From Hetaerina americana (Eukaryota; Arthropoda; Insecta; Odonata; Calopterygidae), in NCBI GenBank assembly GCA_022747635.1, contig JAKTNV010000010.1:43334027-43398026 (forward strand): a stretch of DNA of 64,000 nucleotides. The letters are read 5' to 3'. The notes below the pieces were generated by a model. That model was not told where the DNA came from, made no database searches, and saw only the letters and a list, made by a program, of their open reading frames with translations. The position numbers and the translations under genes are program-made. Below are positions 53,901-57,130 of this stretch, piece by piece (position 1 is the first letter of the stretch; every line of letters starts with the position of its first letter).

Positions 53901-56658
53901 TGATCCACTTGTAAAAACAGATGTTTTCTTCAGAGCATTATCACCATAAACAGCTGTTACTGCGTTTCACCAATTACTTTCACTGCGATTTCGTCAATTT
54001 CCATTTTTGACAAACAGTAAAAAACAAGGACAACAGAAACTGACATAACTGGCACCATCGGCACAGCTGAACGATCTGCTAAGCACAGATGGCTCATTAG
54101 ATCTCAGGCAACTAGAGCCACTAGCGGGCAGGGTTGTCATAGCTGCCAAATTGCACCAGTTTACATGTTAATTGGATAGACCTTGTATATGTTTCCCTTC
54201 CTTGGCTCGAGTAATTATTTTCCTAACTAATCTTTAATTGCTTCCTCATAGCGCATTCATCTTCCTGGGTGGAGATCCAATTTTTATAAACTTTTCCTTA
54301 TCCTTACAATGTTTTAATCATTCTTTGTACTTTCTTCCAACAAACCTCTGTGTATTTGTAAATTCTGAAATTTTCTTCTCTTGTCTATCTTTTTAATTAA
54401 CCTTTCTGTAATCCATGGGTTTGTTATCCTTTCTCTGTATACTTTTCCCAACAGTTTCATTTGTGGCTTATAAAAGCCCTTTTTATTTGTTCCTATATTT
54501 CTTCTATATTGTTGTACTCAGCTTCCTTTCCACACTCATGATGTTCTCTGCATTCTGTTGGTAATGTTGTCCTTTCCGATAATCTTTCTACATTTTATTA
54601 CCTTAACCATCTTCCCTGTTTTATCTTTTTGAACTTCACTCTCACTCACTCACTTACTCGACTTCACTAGCACTAAATTATGGTCTAAATTCACCCTGCT
54701 CCTGAAAGGCTATGACGTCCTCATGCTCCTCCTAAAATTTTGCTTAACCAGAATATAGGTTGACTGAGTTCCTTTTGGTTCCTGTGGACATTTTTCACGG
54801 TGTTTAAACCAAGTGTTTGTTATGATTAAACTGTATCCTGTAGAAAGGCAATGCTTTCTCCCTGCAGTCATTACTCTTTCCTAAACCAAAGTCCCGTACT
54901 GCACCACCATGTTCCAGTCCTCAAATCACTATCACATGCCTTTTTCCAAGAACTTGCAATTATATCTTCTTAATTATTATATATCCTATCAATTGTTTCT
55001 TCTATAGTTGCTTGGTGGGATCTAGACTGAGCAATGACCAATTTTGTTGGTTCAGCTTTTACTTCTACTAATACTATTCCATCATTTGCTTGGTTTTCCT
55101 ACCTTTTTGTTCAATATTATGCCACCCCTCATTAACCATCATCTCCTCCACTGTTCTCTATAACTCCCTGCGTGAGAGGATTCTGAAGGATGATTGGGTT
55201 TCCTGGAGAGTTACAGGAAGGGGAGAGATACAGAGGAGGAGATGATGGTTAACGAGGGCTGGCATTAATACTTAACAAAAAGGTAGGAAGACATAAATCA
55301 AGCGAATGATGGAAACCCAATAAACCCTCAGAATCCTCTCACACAGGCCTAAAATATCTGTACAAGGTTTGTTCCAAAAGTAGTAGGACTTAATTTTTAA
55401 CGAATCGATGGACTGGTGGGGGTTTTGTCTGGATGGGTTTAAGGGAGGTGAATCTAAGGAAAGGCTGGAGGTTGGTGACAGTAGGCTCCCAGCCTTTGCG
55501 CAGTGCAGATTTTTTGTTAGTGAAACCTCTATAACGAGACCCTGTTATGCTCTGTAATGAACCGGTTATTGGGACAGCTAGCCATCAAATTTTGTGTGAA
55601 ATTGGGAAAACCGGGAAAGAGACTCGTGGCATGCTCAAGGAAGCTAATATTATTAACACCATATTAGGTAGATTAGGTACTTTTGAGTAGAACAAGTTGT
55701 TTCGGGAGGGTTAAGAAGATGTTACTGATGTTGAACGTTCAGCATGTTTTTCAAATCCCTATAAGTGATGTGCATCGACTTGTGACCGAAAACATGGGCA
55801 TAAGAAAGGTATGTGCAAAGCTGATGCTGGGAGTGCTCTCAGGCAAACAAAAGGAAACTTGTACATAGCTCTGCCAAGAGCTTCTTCACCATGTGAGTGA
55901 AAATCCAAAAAGGATGCCTTAGATTCCCAATAGCCCTGATATTGTCTCATCTCCTACCCCAACTCACATCTGTGTTGAAAGGACATTATCATGGCACAGT
56001 GAAAGCATCCAAGTCACATGCTGTGATGCAATATTTTGGGTGCTGCCATCCAGATGGCATACGAGGCGTAGAAAACCCACAGGTAGTGCTGTATGGACAC
56101 ACAAGGATGCTACTTGGAAGACTTTTCAGTGCATGTGTCAATTCTTTCAATACAATCCTATCACTTTTGGGACACATTGTATTTCATCTTCCAACTCTTG
56201 CTTTGTATTTCATAATATTCCTTTCCTCAGCATTGTCCTACTATTCCAATGTCCTATTCTTACTGGTTTATTTTTCTGCCATCAAAGCCTTTTCTTTCCT
56301 GCTGCTGGCCTAATGCATTTCTGATTATCCATTACTTATTGTCTCTACAGTGTTTATCATATCACAACAAAAGATAGCAGAACAATATTAGCCCAAAATA
56401 AAATGGGCATTTTGCCTCATCAATTTTAGTTAAAGGTTTAAAATAATGAAAGGGTTGCTTAGTATTTGAATGTAAAAGCTGACAGACACCATGAAAATAA
56501 TGAATGTTCTTAATGTTTCAGTGTATAACTTGTGCCAGTACAATACATCTCCGTGTCCTGAAGGCCACATTTGCATGCCCAATGGTCGTGGTGGAAGGAG
56601 TTGTGTTTGTGGGTTGAAGTATGGTGAGGATAATTCATCATGCAATGATGTTGTGTAG
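11629..56658 (+). CDS. Ndg: Nidogen (entactin), 24 exons, 5' end missing
   Basis: Secreted basement-membrane linker. In characterised nidogens the G2F domain binds perlecan and collagen IV, and the C-terminal propeller binds the laminin gamma chain. The spliced model (exons listed separately) gives 1304 residues and stop TAG at 56656-56658. All exon phases agree and the total is an exact multiple of three. Domains by approximate residue: NIDO 1-190, EGF 200-242, G2F 245-463, EGF modules and two short Cys-rich inserts 463-989, YWTD/LY propeller 990-1260, C-terminal EGF 1260-1304. There is no thyroglobulin type-1 domain, unlike vertebrate NID1. The first recognised exon opens inside NIDO, so a signal peptide and some tens of residues lie upstream, unidentified. 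Nearly all module boundaries have phase-1 introns. No frameshift or stop interrupts the model, and the gene looks functional despite TE-filled introns. Confidence 0.95.
11766..11941 (+). other. Intron 1 (176 bp)
   Basis: GT-AG intron with a short T tract before the acceptor (ttcattgaag). No other content. Confidence 0.85.
11942..12083 (+). CDS. Ndg: Nidogen exon 2 (NIDO)
   Basis: Encodes [19 protein letters not shown] and then [21 protein letters not shown]. The ATW-x3-GYY motif is diagnostic of NIDO. Joins exon 1 across a split Arg codon; ends in phase 0 at donor gtatac. Confidence 0.93.
13736..15180 (+). pseudogene. Decayed RTE-like non-LTR retrotransposon ORF2 (reverse transcriptase to C-terminus)
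   Basis: Broken frames give, in order: a [20 protein letters not shown] linker at 13795; a [19 protein letters not shown] block (RT motif 1 region) at about 13897; a [14 protein letters not shown] motif at 14060; [20 protein letters not shown] at about 14310 (RT motif 2, normally YRPISLL-like); [11 protein letters not shown] at about 14403 (motif 2a); [20 protein letters not shown] at about 14658; and the C-terminal region to about 15180. The catalytic YxDD stretch is not preserved. Related pieces lie at 6440, 38400, 40790, 52780, 54200 and 63235. Confidence 0.75.
14084..14314 (+). repeat. 21-bp minisatellite inside the LINE remnant
   Basis: About ten head-to-tail copies of a 21-base unit (atgcaaggaatatagaagaat), interrupted by two 10-base partial units (atgcaagaat). 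Because 21 is a multiple of three, it reads open on both strands (YARNIEE repeats on +). The unit equals the LINE's own sequence just before the RITLILPTV motif, so the array grew from retrotransposon sequence and is not a gene. Confidence 0.92.
15587..15795 (+). CDS. Ndg: Nidogen exon 3 (NIDO)
   Basis: Encodes [20 protein letters not shown] and [13 protein letters not shown], the NIDO strand preceding the [14 protein letters not shown] segment. Acceptor tctcttttattag; donor gtatgt leaves a split Lys codon completed by exon 4. Confidence 0.93.
16020..17110 (+). pseudogene. Very decayed LINE-like remnant
   Basis: A stretch reading [21 protein letters not shown] then [11 protein letters not shown] at 16095-16210 resembles the segment of an APE-type endonuclease where LINEs normally have GGDFNA and a Trp-Trp/Gly motif. 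Near 16870 a [15 protein letters not shown] stretch and a later RRRIVLSK resemble the post-RT region of the LINE in intron 2. Identity is weak and frames are broken. Confidence 0.35.
17486..17687 (+). mobile_element. Palindromic Penelope-type element with hammerhead-like core (copy 1)
   Basis: A 202-bp unit flanked by perfect 13-bp repeats atctagtacttca (17473-17485, 17688-17700). Most of it is an imperfect inverted repeat: the left arm from about 17488 (ccatgctgcttcc) pairs with the right arm ending near 17650 (aacagcatgg). At the tip are CTGAAGA (17568-17574), a CCAG/CTGG stem-loop, and GAAAC (17594-17598). GAAAC is followed by a near-palindromic stem III (ACAGTTGT) and C, as in minimal hammerhead ribozymes. 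A tail on the right (17655-17687, containing gacgtcacggaagccgaagg) is shared with the 50220 copy. No coding capacity; mobilisation by a Penelope-like element is inferred. Confidence 0.75.
17867..17961 (+). CDS. Ndg: Nidogen exon 4 (end of NIDO)
   Basis: Encodes [16 protein letters not shown], then [14 protein letters not shown]. The SN-x-G-x-x-G-x-W-x-F motif closes the NIDO domain in known nidogens. Acceptor cacctgcag; ends phase 1 at donor gtatga. Confidence 0.92.
18890..19260 (-). pseudogene. Possible decayed hAT-like transposase C-terminus
   Basis: On the minus strand the stretch near 18930-19030 reads [20 protein letters not shown] followed by [11 protein letters not shown]. This resembles the hAT dimerisation block (LLxIPVSTASAERSFSxLKR). 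Upstream, [12 protein letters not shown] fits weakly. There are several stops, and no terminal repeats or 8-bp target duplication were found, so the call is tentative. Confidence 0.35.
19379..19424. repeat. Perfect 20-bp hairpin with 6-nt loop
   Basis: Arms cttggatatactgtttgcct and its exact complement flank the loop taaggt. Symmetry is perfect and no tail or target duplication is evident. It could be a young inversion or replication slippage product. Confidence 0.85.
20874..21023 (+). CDS. Ndg: Nidogen exon 5 (EGF1)
   Basis: Encodes [20 protein letters not shown], then [17 protein letters not shown]: a six-Cys EGF module between NIDO and G2F, as in all nidogens. Phase 1 in and phase 1 out (acceptor tttcatcag, donor gtatga). 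Confidence 0.93.
21024..21867 (+). other. Intron 5
   Basis: AT-rich, nothing recognised. Acceptor acttttctag. Confidence 0.8.
21868..22302 (+). CDS. Ndg: Nidogen exon 6 (G2F beta-barrel, first part)
   Basis: The largest exon (435 bases). Encodes [53 protein letters not shown] and [17 protein letters not shown]. These are strands of the G2F barrel, the perlecan/collagen IV-binding domain. Phase 1 in and out; donor gtatgt after SPG. Confidence 0.95.
22303..23071 (+). other. Intron 6
   Basis: AT-rich, no recognisable element. Confidence 0.75.
23072..23290 (+). CDS. Ndg: Nidogen exon 7 (end of G2F)
   Basis: Encodes [17 protein letters not shown], then [20 protein letters not shown] and [19 protein letters not shown], completing the G2F domain. 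Acceptor cattctag; phase 1 in and out; donor gtaagt. Confidence 0.92.
23291..23686 (+). other. Intron 7
   Basis: 396 bp, AT-rich, nothing recognised. Confidence 0.8.
23687..23780 (+). CDS. Ndg: Nidogen exon 8 (EGF2, first part)
   Basis: Encodes [20 protein letters not shown], then FRCICNPG. Ends with two bases of a Gly codon inside the CNPGY motif, so this EGF module is split by a phase-2 intron. Confidence 0.92.
23781..24402 (+). other. Intron 8
   Basis: 622 bp, AT-rich, nothing recognised. Confidence 0.8.
24403..24578 (+). CDS. Ndg: Nidogen exon 9 (end of EGF2, calcium-binding EGF3)
   Basis: Completes [17 protein letters not shown], then encodes [38 protein letters not shown]. The D-x-[NDE]-E-C start is the calcium-binding EGF signature. 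Donor gtaatt; ends phase 1. Confidence 0.93.
24579..24660 (+). other. Intron 9 (82 bp)
   Basis: Minimal GT-AG intron with acceptor taattttcag. Confidence 0.9.
24661..24795 (+). CDS. Ndg: Nidogen exon 10 (EGF4)
   Basis: Encodes [16 protein letters not shown], then [16 protein letters not shown]: one complete EGF module in a phase 1-1 exon. Donor gtaatg. Confidence 0.93.
24796..26780 (+). other. Intron 10
   Basis: About 2 kb, including a G/A-rich patch near 25920-26020. No transposon or gene recognised. Confidence 0.7.
26781..27041 (+). CDS. Ndg: Nidogen exon 11 (EGF5 plus Cys-rich insert)
   Basis: Encodes [20 protein letters not shown], then [15 protein letters not shown], followed by a shorter Cys-rich piece, [20 protein letters not shown], with only four Cys. 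Phase 1-1 exon; donor gtaagt. Confidence 0.92.
27185..27416 (+). mobile_element. Palindromic Penelope-type element with hammerhead-like core on both strands (copy 2)
   Basis: 232 bp flanked by perfect 14-bp repeats attagaatatgtat (27171-27184, 27417-27430). Arms up to about 27379 are nearly perfect, centred on GGTACC at 27281/27282. On + are stem I GGTAC (27279-27283), CTGATGA (27284-27290), stem II GCCG/CGGT, GAAAC (27305-27309), a two-pair stem III in ACGCGT, an unpaired T at 27314 as the expected cleavage position, and GTGCC (27315-27319) to close stem I. The left arm carries the same core on the minus strand. The right tail (acttccacgaagtgaagcc) is also found at the end of the Penelope-like element at 47398-48485, of which this looks a satellite. 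Confidence 0.85.
29049..29122. repeat. TACA/TA microsatellite, left of mariner
   Basis: A (tacatacata) stretch followed by pure TA repeats running directly to the mariner terminus at 29123. Confidence 0.95.
29123..30454 (-). mobile_element. Nearly intact mariner transposon (1332 bp)
   Basis: Terminal inverted repeats of about 27 bp begin CTACCTTGATCAAAAA and differ at one position (29123-29149 and 30428-30454). The element is flanked by TA on both sides, as expected for TA-target insertion, and lies inside a TA microsatellite. The transposase is on the minus strand (30249 to 29176). High preservation implies a recent arrival. Confidence 0.95.
29176..30249 (-). pseudogene. Mariner transposase (DD34D) with one early nonsense codon
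   Basis: DNA cut-and-paste transposase. The frame opens [20 protein letters not shown] at 30249 and hits TAG at 30177-30175 (codon 25). It then stays open for 331 codons from the ATG at 30171 to 29176. From that ATG the catalytic residues are D132 (GDETW), D227 (HHDN) and D262 (CDFFLF), giving the DD34D spacing of mariner. The HTH and linker (RSGRPST) are intact. The downstream ATG would lose only part of the N-terminal HTH, so the protein is probably inactive but only just. Belongs to the element bounded at 29123 and 30454. Confidence 0.93.
30455..30522. repeat. TA microsatellite, right of mariner
   Basis: About 34 uninterrupted TA units directly abutting the mariner right end, and ending where the 3' side of a reversed SINE B begins. 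The tract may therefore also be the SINE's tail. Confidence 0.95.
30525..30745 (-). mobile_element. SINE family B, reversed, tRNA head truncated
   Basis: Starts with the family 3' end (cagtaatcaacccgaaggtt) and runs through the body (ggtaggggggccagttcctt) to the region next to the tRNA-like head, which is cut off near 30745. Compare 35675-35958. Confidence 0.8.
31091..31240 (+). CDS. Ndg: Nidogen exon 12 (Cys-rich insert)
   Basis: Encodes [20 protein letters not shown], then [17 protein letters not shown]: another four-Cys segment like the end of exon 11, not a full EGF. Acceptor atttccag. The donor assigned is gtacat at 31241, a weak site, but it gives the phase-1 end that exon 13 needs. 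The last residues are therefore less certain. Confidence 0.82.
31335..31525 (+). mobile_element. tRNA-derived SINE with poly(A) tail (family C)
   Basis: A D-arm/A-box-like stretch (tcagctaggtaacgtg) and a B-box-like gggttcaggtct (31378-31389) are followed by a short body and 19 A residues (31507-31525). This is the only clear poly(A)-tailed SINE in the window. Confidence 0.6.
31735..31830 (-). mobile_element. Decayed family A fragment
   Basis: Inverted tRNA-like portion: cttgaccagggctcaaactc followed by agctaattaagctaccaagg, matching the reversed family A tRNA-like region with many changes. Confidence 0.5.
31905..32055 (+). mobile_element. Decayed family A fragment, + orientation
   Basis: Reads tttgagttccagtcaagaag, then tagtggatgacttcttaaag and tggcatctcccaaagttctt, in the order of the 34428-34604 unit. 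Lies 75 bp from a reversed fragment, suggesting the remains of another inverted copy. Confidence 0.5.
33877..33948 (-). repeat. tRNA-like cloverleaf in family A, left arm
   Basis: Reverse complement of the cloverleaf at 34428-34499, nearly identical in sequence. Part of the mobile element, not a tRNA gene. Confidence 0.8.
34428..34499 (+). repeat. tRNA-like cloverleaf in family A, right unit
   Basis: 72 nt fold as a full cloverleaf: acceptor GCCTCGG/TCAAGGC (one mismatch, one G-U), D stem GCTT/AAGC, anticodon stem CTCGA/TTGAG, 7-nt loop CCGGATA, T arm CTGGG-TTCGAAT-CCCAG. Position 33 of the anticodon loop is C, not U. Read as GGA it would be serine, yet it lacks the long variable arm of tRNA-Ser. 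It therefore looks like a promoter-bearing relic rather than a working tRNA. Confidence 0.8.
35314..35439 (+). CDS. Ndg: Nidogen exon 13 (EGF6)
   Basis: Encodes [20 protein letters not shown], then [18 protein letters not shown]. Full EGF module, phase 1-1, donor gtgagt. The Phe/Tyr and Gly pattern is shared with the following modules. Confidence 0.93.
35675..35958 (-). mobile_element. SINE family B, full length, with 12-bp target duplication
   Basis: Flanked by aaatgatgatta (35663-35674, 35959-35970). On the minus strand it begins with a tRNA-like head (A box tccagtgggtacagc, B box aggttcgattccca). It continues through the body to the 3' end ggttgattactg, followed by a short AT-rich tail. 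The best-preserved copy of this family here. Confidence 0.88.
38390..39790 (-). pseudogene. Decayed RTE-like LINE, endonuclease to reverse transcriptase
   Basis: On the minus strand the 39780-39400 part resembles an APE endonuclease ([14 protein letters not shown], then [15 protein letters not shown]). The 38796-38437 part contains [20 protein letters not shown] and [15 protein letters not shown], the RT motifs normally QFGFRxGRGTxDA and FVDFEKAFDRV. The region between is occupied by a MITE at 38923-39132. Confidence 0.7.
38923..39132. mobile_element. Mariner-type MITE
   Basis: About 210 bp with inverted ends. The left end contains caaatgaaaaccgaacacc (38933-38951) and the right end its complement ggtgttcagttttcatttgg with one mismatch. 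A TA precedes the left end. There is no transposase, and the length fits a non-autonomous mariner derivative. Confidence 0.7.
39827..39955 (+). CDS. Ndg: Nidogen exon 14 (EGF7)
   Basis: Encodes [20 protein letters not shown], then [16 protein letters not shown]: full EGF, phase 1-1. Acceptor cattttag, donor gtaagc. Confidence 0.92.
39956..40057 (+). other. Intron 14 (102 bp)
   Basis: Short GT-AG intron ending tcatgaag. Confidence 0.88.
40058..40186 (+). CDS. Ndg: Nidogen exon 15 (EGF8)
   Basis: Encodes [20 protein letters not shown], then [16 protein letters not shown]. Same length (129 bases) and phase as exon 14, suggesting that tandem exon duplication built the EGF array. Confidence 0.93.
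40187..40342 (+). other. Intron 15 (156 bp)
   Basis: Short GT-AG intron, acceptor cccatttaag. Confidence 0.88.
40343..40566 (+). CDS. Ndg: Nidogen exon 16 (EGF9 and most of EGF10)
   Basis: Encodes [38 protein letters not shown], then [20 protein letters not shown] and YRCKCKE. Ends in phase 0 at donor gtaatg. Exon 17 supplies GFEGDGFTC, which closes EGF10. Confidence 0.92.
40785..41330 (-). pseudogene. LINE endonuclease N-terminal fragment
   Basis: On the minus strand about 41240-41050 reads [13 protein letters not shown], then [19 protein letters not shown]. This is the start of RTE-type APE endonucleases (NWNVRTL ... KLxxVxxEMxR ... LGISE). The 40990-40920 part reads [20 protein letters not shown], from the same domain. 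Stops and frameshifts throughout. Confidence 0.65.
41822..42070 (-). mobile_element. SINE family B, reversed, aged
   Basis: Begins accgacctgaaggttggtttg and passes through the shared body (catcagggtagggggaccag) to a heavily mutated tRNA-like head near 42010-42070. Older than the 35675 copy. Confidence 0.75.
42277..42600 (+). mobile_element. tRNA-derived SINE (family D)
   Basis: tRNA-like head with an A-box-like stretch (gtggctaaggtactgg) and a B box gggttcaaatccc (42321-42333). The body contains a stretch (agatgagatattaaaatgtg ... gttaagaataggcc) of the type conserved in several animal SINE families. No poly(A) tail seen. Confidence 0.65.
42709..42862 (+). CDS. Ndg: Nidogen exon 17 (end of EGF10, EGF11)
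   Basis: Opens [20 protein letters not shown], then [20 protein letters not shown] and FVGNGLHC. Enters in phase 0 and leaves in phase 1; donor gtaaca. Confidence 0.92.
42863..45363 (+). other. Intron 17
   Basis: About 2.5 kb of AT-rich sequence with a TA microsatellite (44912-44990). No other element could be identified. Confidence 0.75.
44912..44990. repeat. TA microsatellite
   Basis: About 39 uninterrupted AT units followed by a degenerate tacatagatatatattacatag stretch. Open frames through it (IYIYIY) are artefacts. Confidence 0.95.
45364..45492 (+). CDS. Ndg: Nidogen exon 18 (linker and first propeller blade)
   Basis: Encodes [20 protein letters not shown], then [11 protein letters not shown], the start of the LY beta-propeller. 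Follows EGF11 directly, with no thyroglobulin type-1 module between. Acceptor ttcttgcag, donor gtaaga. Confidence 0.92.
45493..46033 (+). other. Intron 18
   Basis: 541 bp, nothing recognised. Confidence 0.8.
46034..46144 (+). CDS. Ndg: Nidogen exon 19 (LY repeat, RVYWSD)
   Basis: Encodes [20 protein letters not shown], then [15 protein letters not shown]. Contains the first YWTD-type motif. Phase 1-1, donor gttagt. Confidence 0.93.
46145..46232 (+). other. Intron 19 (88 bp)
   Basis: Minimal GT-AG intron with T tract (gtgttttttcag). Confidence 0.9.
46233..46404 (+). CDS. Ndg: Nidogen exon 20 (LY repeat, NIYWTD)
   Basis: Encodes [20 protein letters not shown], then [19 protein letters not shown]. 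Classic LY spacing. Ends with two bases of a Gly codon; donor gtatga. Confidence 0.93.
47398..48485 (-). mobile_element. 5'-truncated Penelope-like retroelement with 12-bp target duplication
   Basis: Bounded by tactcttcaatt at 47386-47397 and 48486-48497. The coding strand is minus. Both ends carry copies of the same terminal sequence in opposite orientation: the left end holds the full block (aaagactcgtacttttccac ... gcatcatcag), and the right end a shorter one (48376-48435) plus the tail acttccacgaagtgaagcc. The left block contains a hammerhead-like core on the minus strand (CTGATGA at 47480-47474, GAAAC at 47459-47455), with GTAC on both sides able to pair as stem I. Penelope-like elements are known to carry minimal hammerheads in such repeats. 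Confidence 0.9.
47521..48372 (-). pseudogene. Penelope-like RT C-terminus with GIY-YIG endonuclease
   Basis: The open frame runs on minus from the truncation point near 48372. It encodes [20 protein letters not shown] and [15 protein letters not shown] (end of the RT/thumb region). A Met at 48210 then starts [20 protein letters not shown]. Counting from that Met, the endonuclease core has GIY at 95-97, CxxC at 101-104, YVG at 108-110 and RVKEH from 119, the arrangement of Penelope GIY-YIG domains. It ends at 47521. The RT catalytic core is absent, so the protein cannot copy RNA. The endonuclease itself is uninterrupted. Confidence 0.9.
48713..48845. mobile_element. Short inverted copy of family A
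   Basis: Starts in minus orientation (gcaacaattgcagagtgtaa), switches at about 48753 to plus orientation (cactctgaaattgtaacatt), and ends with ctgcagtttcttgg. The tRNA-like middle is deleted, but both termini and the inversion are kept. This supports inverted structure as a property of the family. Confidence 0.7.
49270..49442 (+). CDS. Ndg: Nidogen exon 21 (LY repeats, KLFWTDW and ELCWTD)
   Basis: Encodes [20 protein letters not shown], then [20 protein letters not shown]. Two YWTD-type motifs. Acceptor ttttttcag; ends phase 1 at gtaaga. Confidence 0.94.
49443..49957 (+). other. Intron 21
   Basis: 515 bp, nothing recognised. Confidence 0.8.
49958..50066 (+). CDS. Ndg: Nidogen exon 22 (LY repeat, YYWTDW)
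   Basis: Encodes [20 protein letters not shown], then [15 protein letters not shown]. Last YWTD-type motif of the propeller. Ends with two bases of a Thr codon; donor gtgagt. Confidence 0.93.
50220..50403 (-). mobile_element. Palindromic Penelope-type element with hammerhead-like core (copy 3)
   Basis: 184 bp flanked by atacagtatcat (50208-50219, 50404-50415). The tail is at the left and is the reverse complement of the copy-1 tail (cggaagcct...aggatta), so this is the same subfamily in minus orientation. On minus: CTGAAGA (50335-50329), an 8-bp stem II GCCTCCAG/CTGGGGGC with loop GA, then GAAGC (50309-50305). The expected GAAAC is mutated to GAAGC, so this ribozyme is probably dead. Confidence 0.75.
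51340..51531 (+). mobile_element. Palindromic Penelope-type element with hammerhead-like core (copy 4)
   Basis: 192 bp flanked by atgatgagaaat (51328-51339, 51532-51543). Arms of about 70 bp are almost perfect (left from ataataaaaacttcgttgca, right ending tgcaacgaagtttttat). The tip on + has CTGAGGA (51456-51462), a five-pair stem II GGTAC/GTATC, and GAAAC (51477-51481). The tail (51340-51382) is at the left. A different subfamily from copies 1 and 3. The stem III closing base looks mutated in the right arm. Confidence 0.78.
51956..52074 (+). CDS. Ndg: Nidogen exon 23 (end of propeller)
   Basis: Encodes [20 protein letters not shown], then [17 protein letters not shown]. This closes the propeller and leads to the C-terminal EGF. 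Donor gtatgt, phase 1. Confidence 0.92.
52337..52640 (-). mobile_element. Family A element, single reversed unit
   Basis: Starts with the family terminus (aatgcaacaatttcagagcg), carries the tRNA-like cloverleaf in reverse at 52369-52440, and ends with the complement of the terminal block (ctgcgggagatgccgcaaca). Very similar to the left arm of the composite at 33843, so recently active. No clear target duplication. Confidence 0.82.
52780..53480 (-). pseudogene. LINE reverse transcriptase fragment
   Basis: On the minus strand: [11 protein letters not shown] near 53430 (RT motif 1), [11 protein letters not shown] then [20 protein letters not shown] near 53260-53170 (motif 2a, normally DDQFGFRKGxGTxDA). 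It closely parallels the RT region of the 13736-15180 remnant, so it is the same LINE family. Its endonuclease half is at 54200-55170, separated by a mariner. Confidence 0.7.
53520..54178 (-). pseudogene. Decayed mariner inserted in the LINE
   Basis: Minus-strand reading near 53850-53780 gives [15 protein letters not shown], the segment after the first catalytic Asp in mariner transposases. The upstream end at 54178 (tacaaggtctatccaattaa) resembles a mariner terminus next to TA. It sits exactly between the endonuclease and RT halves of a minus-strand LINE, implying a nested insertion. Heavily mutated. Confidence 0.6.
54200..55170 (-). pseudogene. LINE endonuclease half
   Basis: On minus near 54780-54660 broken frames read SVNLYSG ... 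RRSMRTS ... DHNLVLVK. This corresponds to the QSTYILV ... RRSMRDV ... GSDHNLVxAK end of RTE-type APE endonucleases. Upstream text to about 55170 is compatible with the N-terminal part but too decayed to read. Confidence 0.6.
55068..55320. repeat. Inverted duplication of a LINE segment
   Basis: The left part (about 55070-55162, containing taaccatcatctcctccact) recurs inverted at about 55215-55312 (gaggagatgatggttaacga), with scattered changes. A gap of about 50 bp lies between. It may be two LINE insertions in opposite orientation, or an inverting duplication during decay. Confidence 0.75.
55366..55900 (+). pseudogene. Decayed mariner (N-terminal half)
   Basis: After a terminus-like start (gtttgttccaaaagtagtag) the frames give [20 protein letters not shown] at about 55576, then [15 protein letters not shown] near 55690-55745. 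[20 protein letters not shown] follows near 55795-55850, then PKxLSEDQK-like text. These are the HTH, linker and post-linker segments of a mariner transposase in order. The catalytic half is missing. A third mariner lineage in this window. Confidence 0.75.
56522..56658 (+). CDS. Ndg: Nidogen exon 24 (C-terminal EGF, stop)
   Basis: Encodes [20 protein letters not shown], then [20 protein letters not shown] and a short tail before TAG (56656-56658). The terminal EGF after the propeller is standard for nidogens. Acceptor atgtttcag. Confidence 0.94.
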
Positions 56659-57130
56659 TGACACTAGACATTTGACTGTAGAACAACAGACTTGAAATAT
56701 GATAGTGCAAAATAACTGAAAAGTGACTTTGCTGATGTGGAAAACACATTGAATCATTAAAATGTATAGTGAGACATCATTTGGCTACATCCTCATCCAC
56801 GATATAAGCATACAGAAAATTGGTTATTAACACTTATTTAAATTTTGCTTTTGCATAATGGGTCTCAGCTGTATTTTGATAGAAAATAGCTTTTAGATTC
56901 ATTATAGGTATGTTTTTAATGAATCTCACTCATCAATTATTTAATTAGCAATTTAATCATAAAAATAAATTTTGATAATGCTTTTCCCAATCAAAAACTC
57001 CTTCATTTAACAGCACAGGAATATTTTCTCCTGTGGCTTTTGAGGAACTTGATCAAATACCTACTGTTTTTAAAAAGTTTTAAATAAATGTACGAGATTT
57101 TTCACAATAAATAACCAATTCATTCCTGAA
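56659..57130 (+). other. Putative nidogen 3' UTR with poly(A) signals
   Basis: AT-rich sequence after the stop with AATAAA at 56964-56969, 57083-57088 and 57106-57111. The last two, close together, are the likeliest cleavage signals. UTR extent is inferred. Confidence 0.55.

Larger units (their letters stand above)
52075..56521 (+). other. Intron 23
   Basis: Transposon graveyard: family A (52337-52640), LINE RT (52780-53480), mariner (53520-54178), LINE endonuclease (54200-55170), an inverted LINE piece (55175-55320) and a second mariner (55366-55900). Nothing is recognised in 55901-56521. Confidence 0.8.

Noticed and set aside
55897..56324. Open frames of 94-138 codons after the mariner remnant
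   Set aside because: No continuity with the transposase, no recognisable domain, and two overlapping frames with no splice support.
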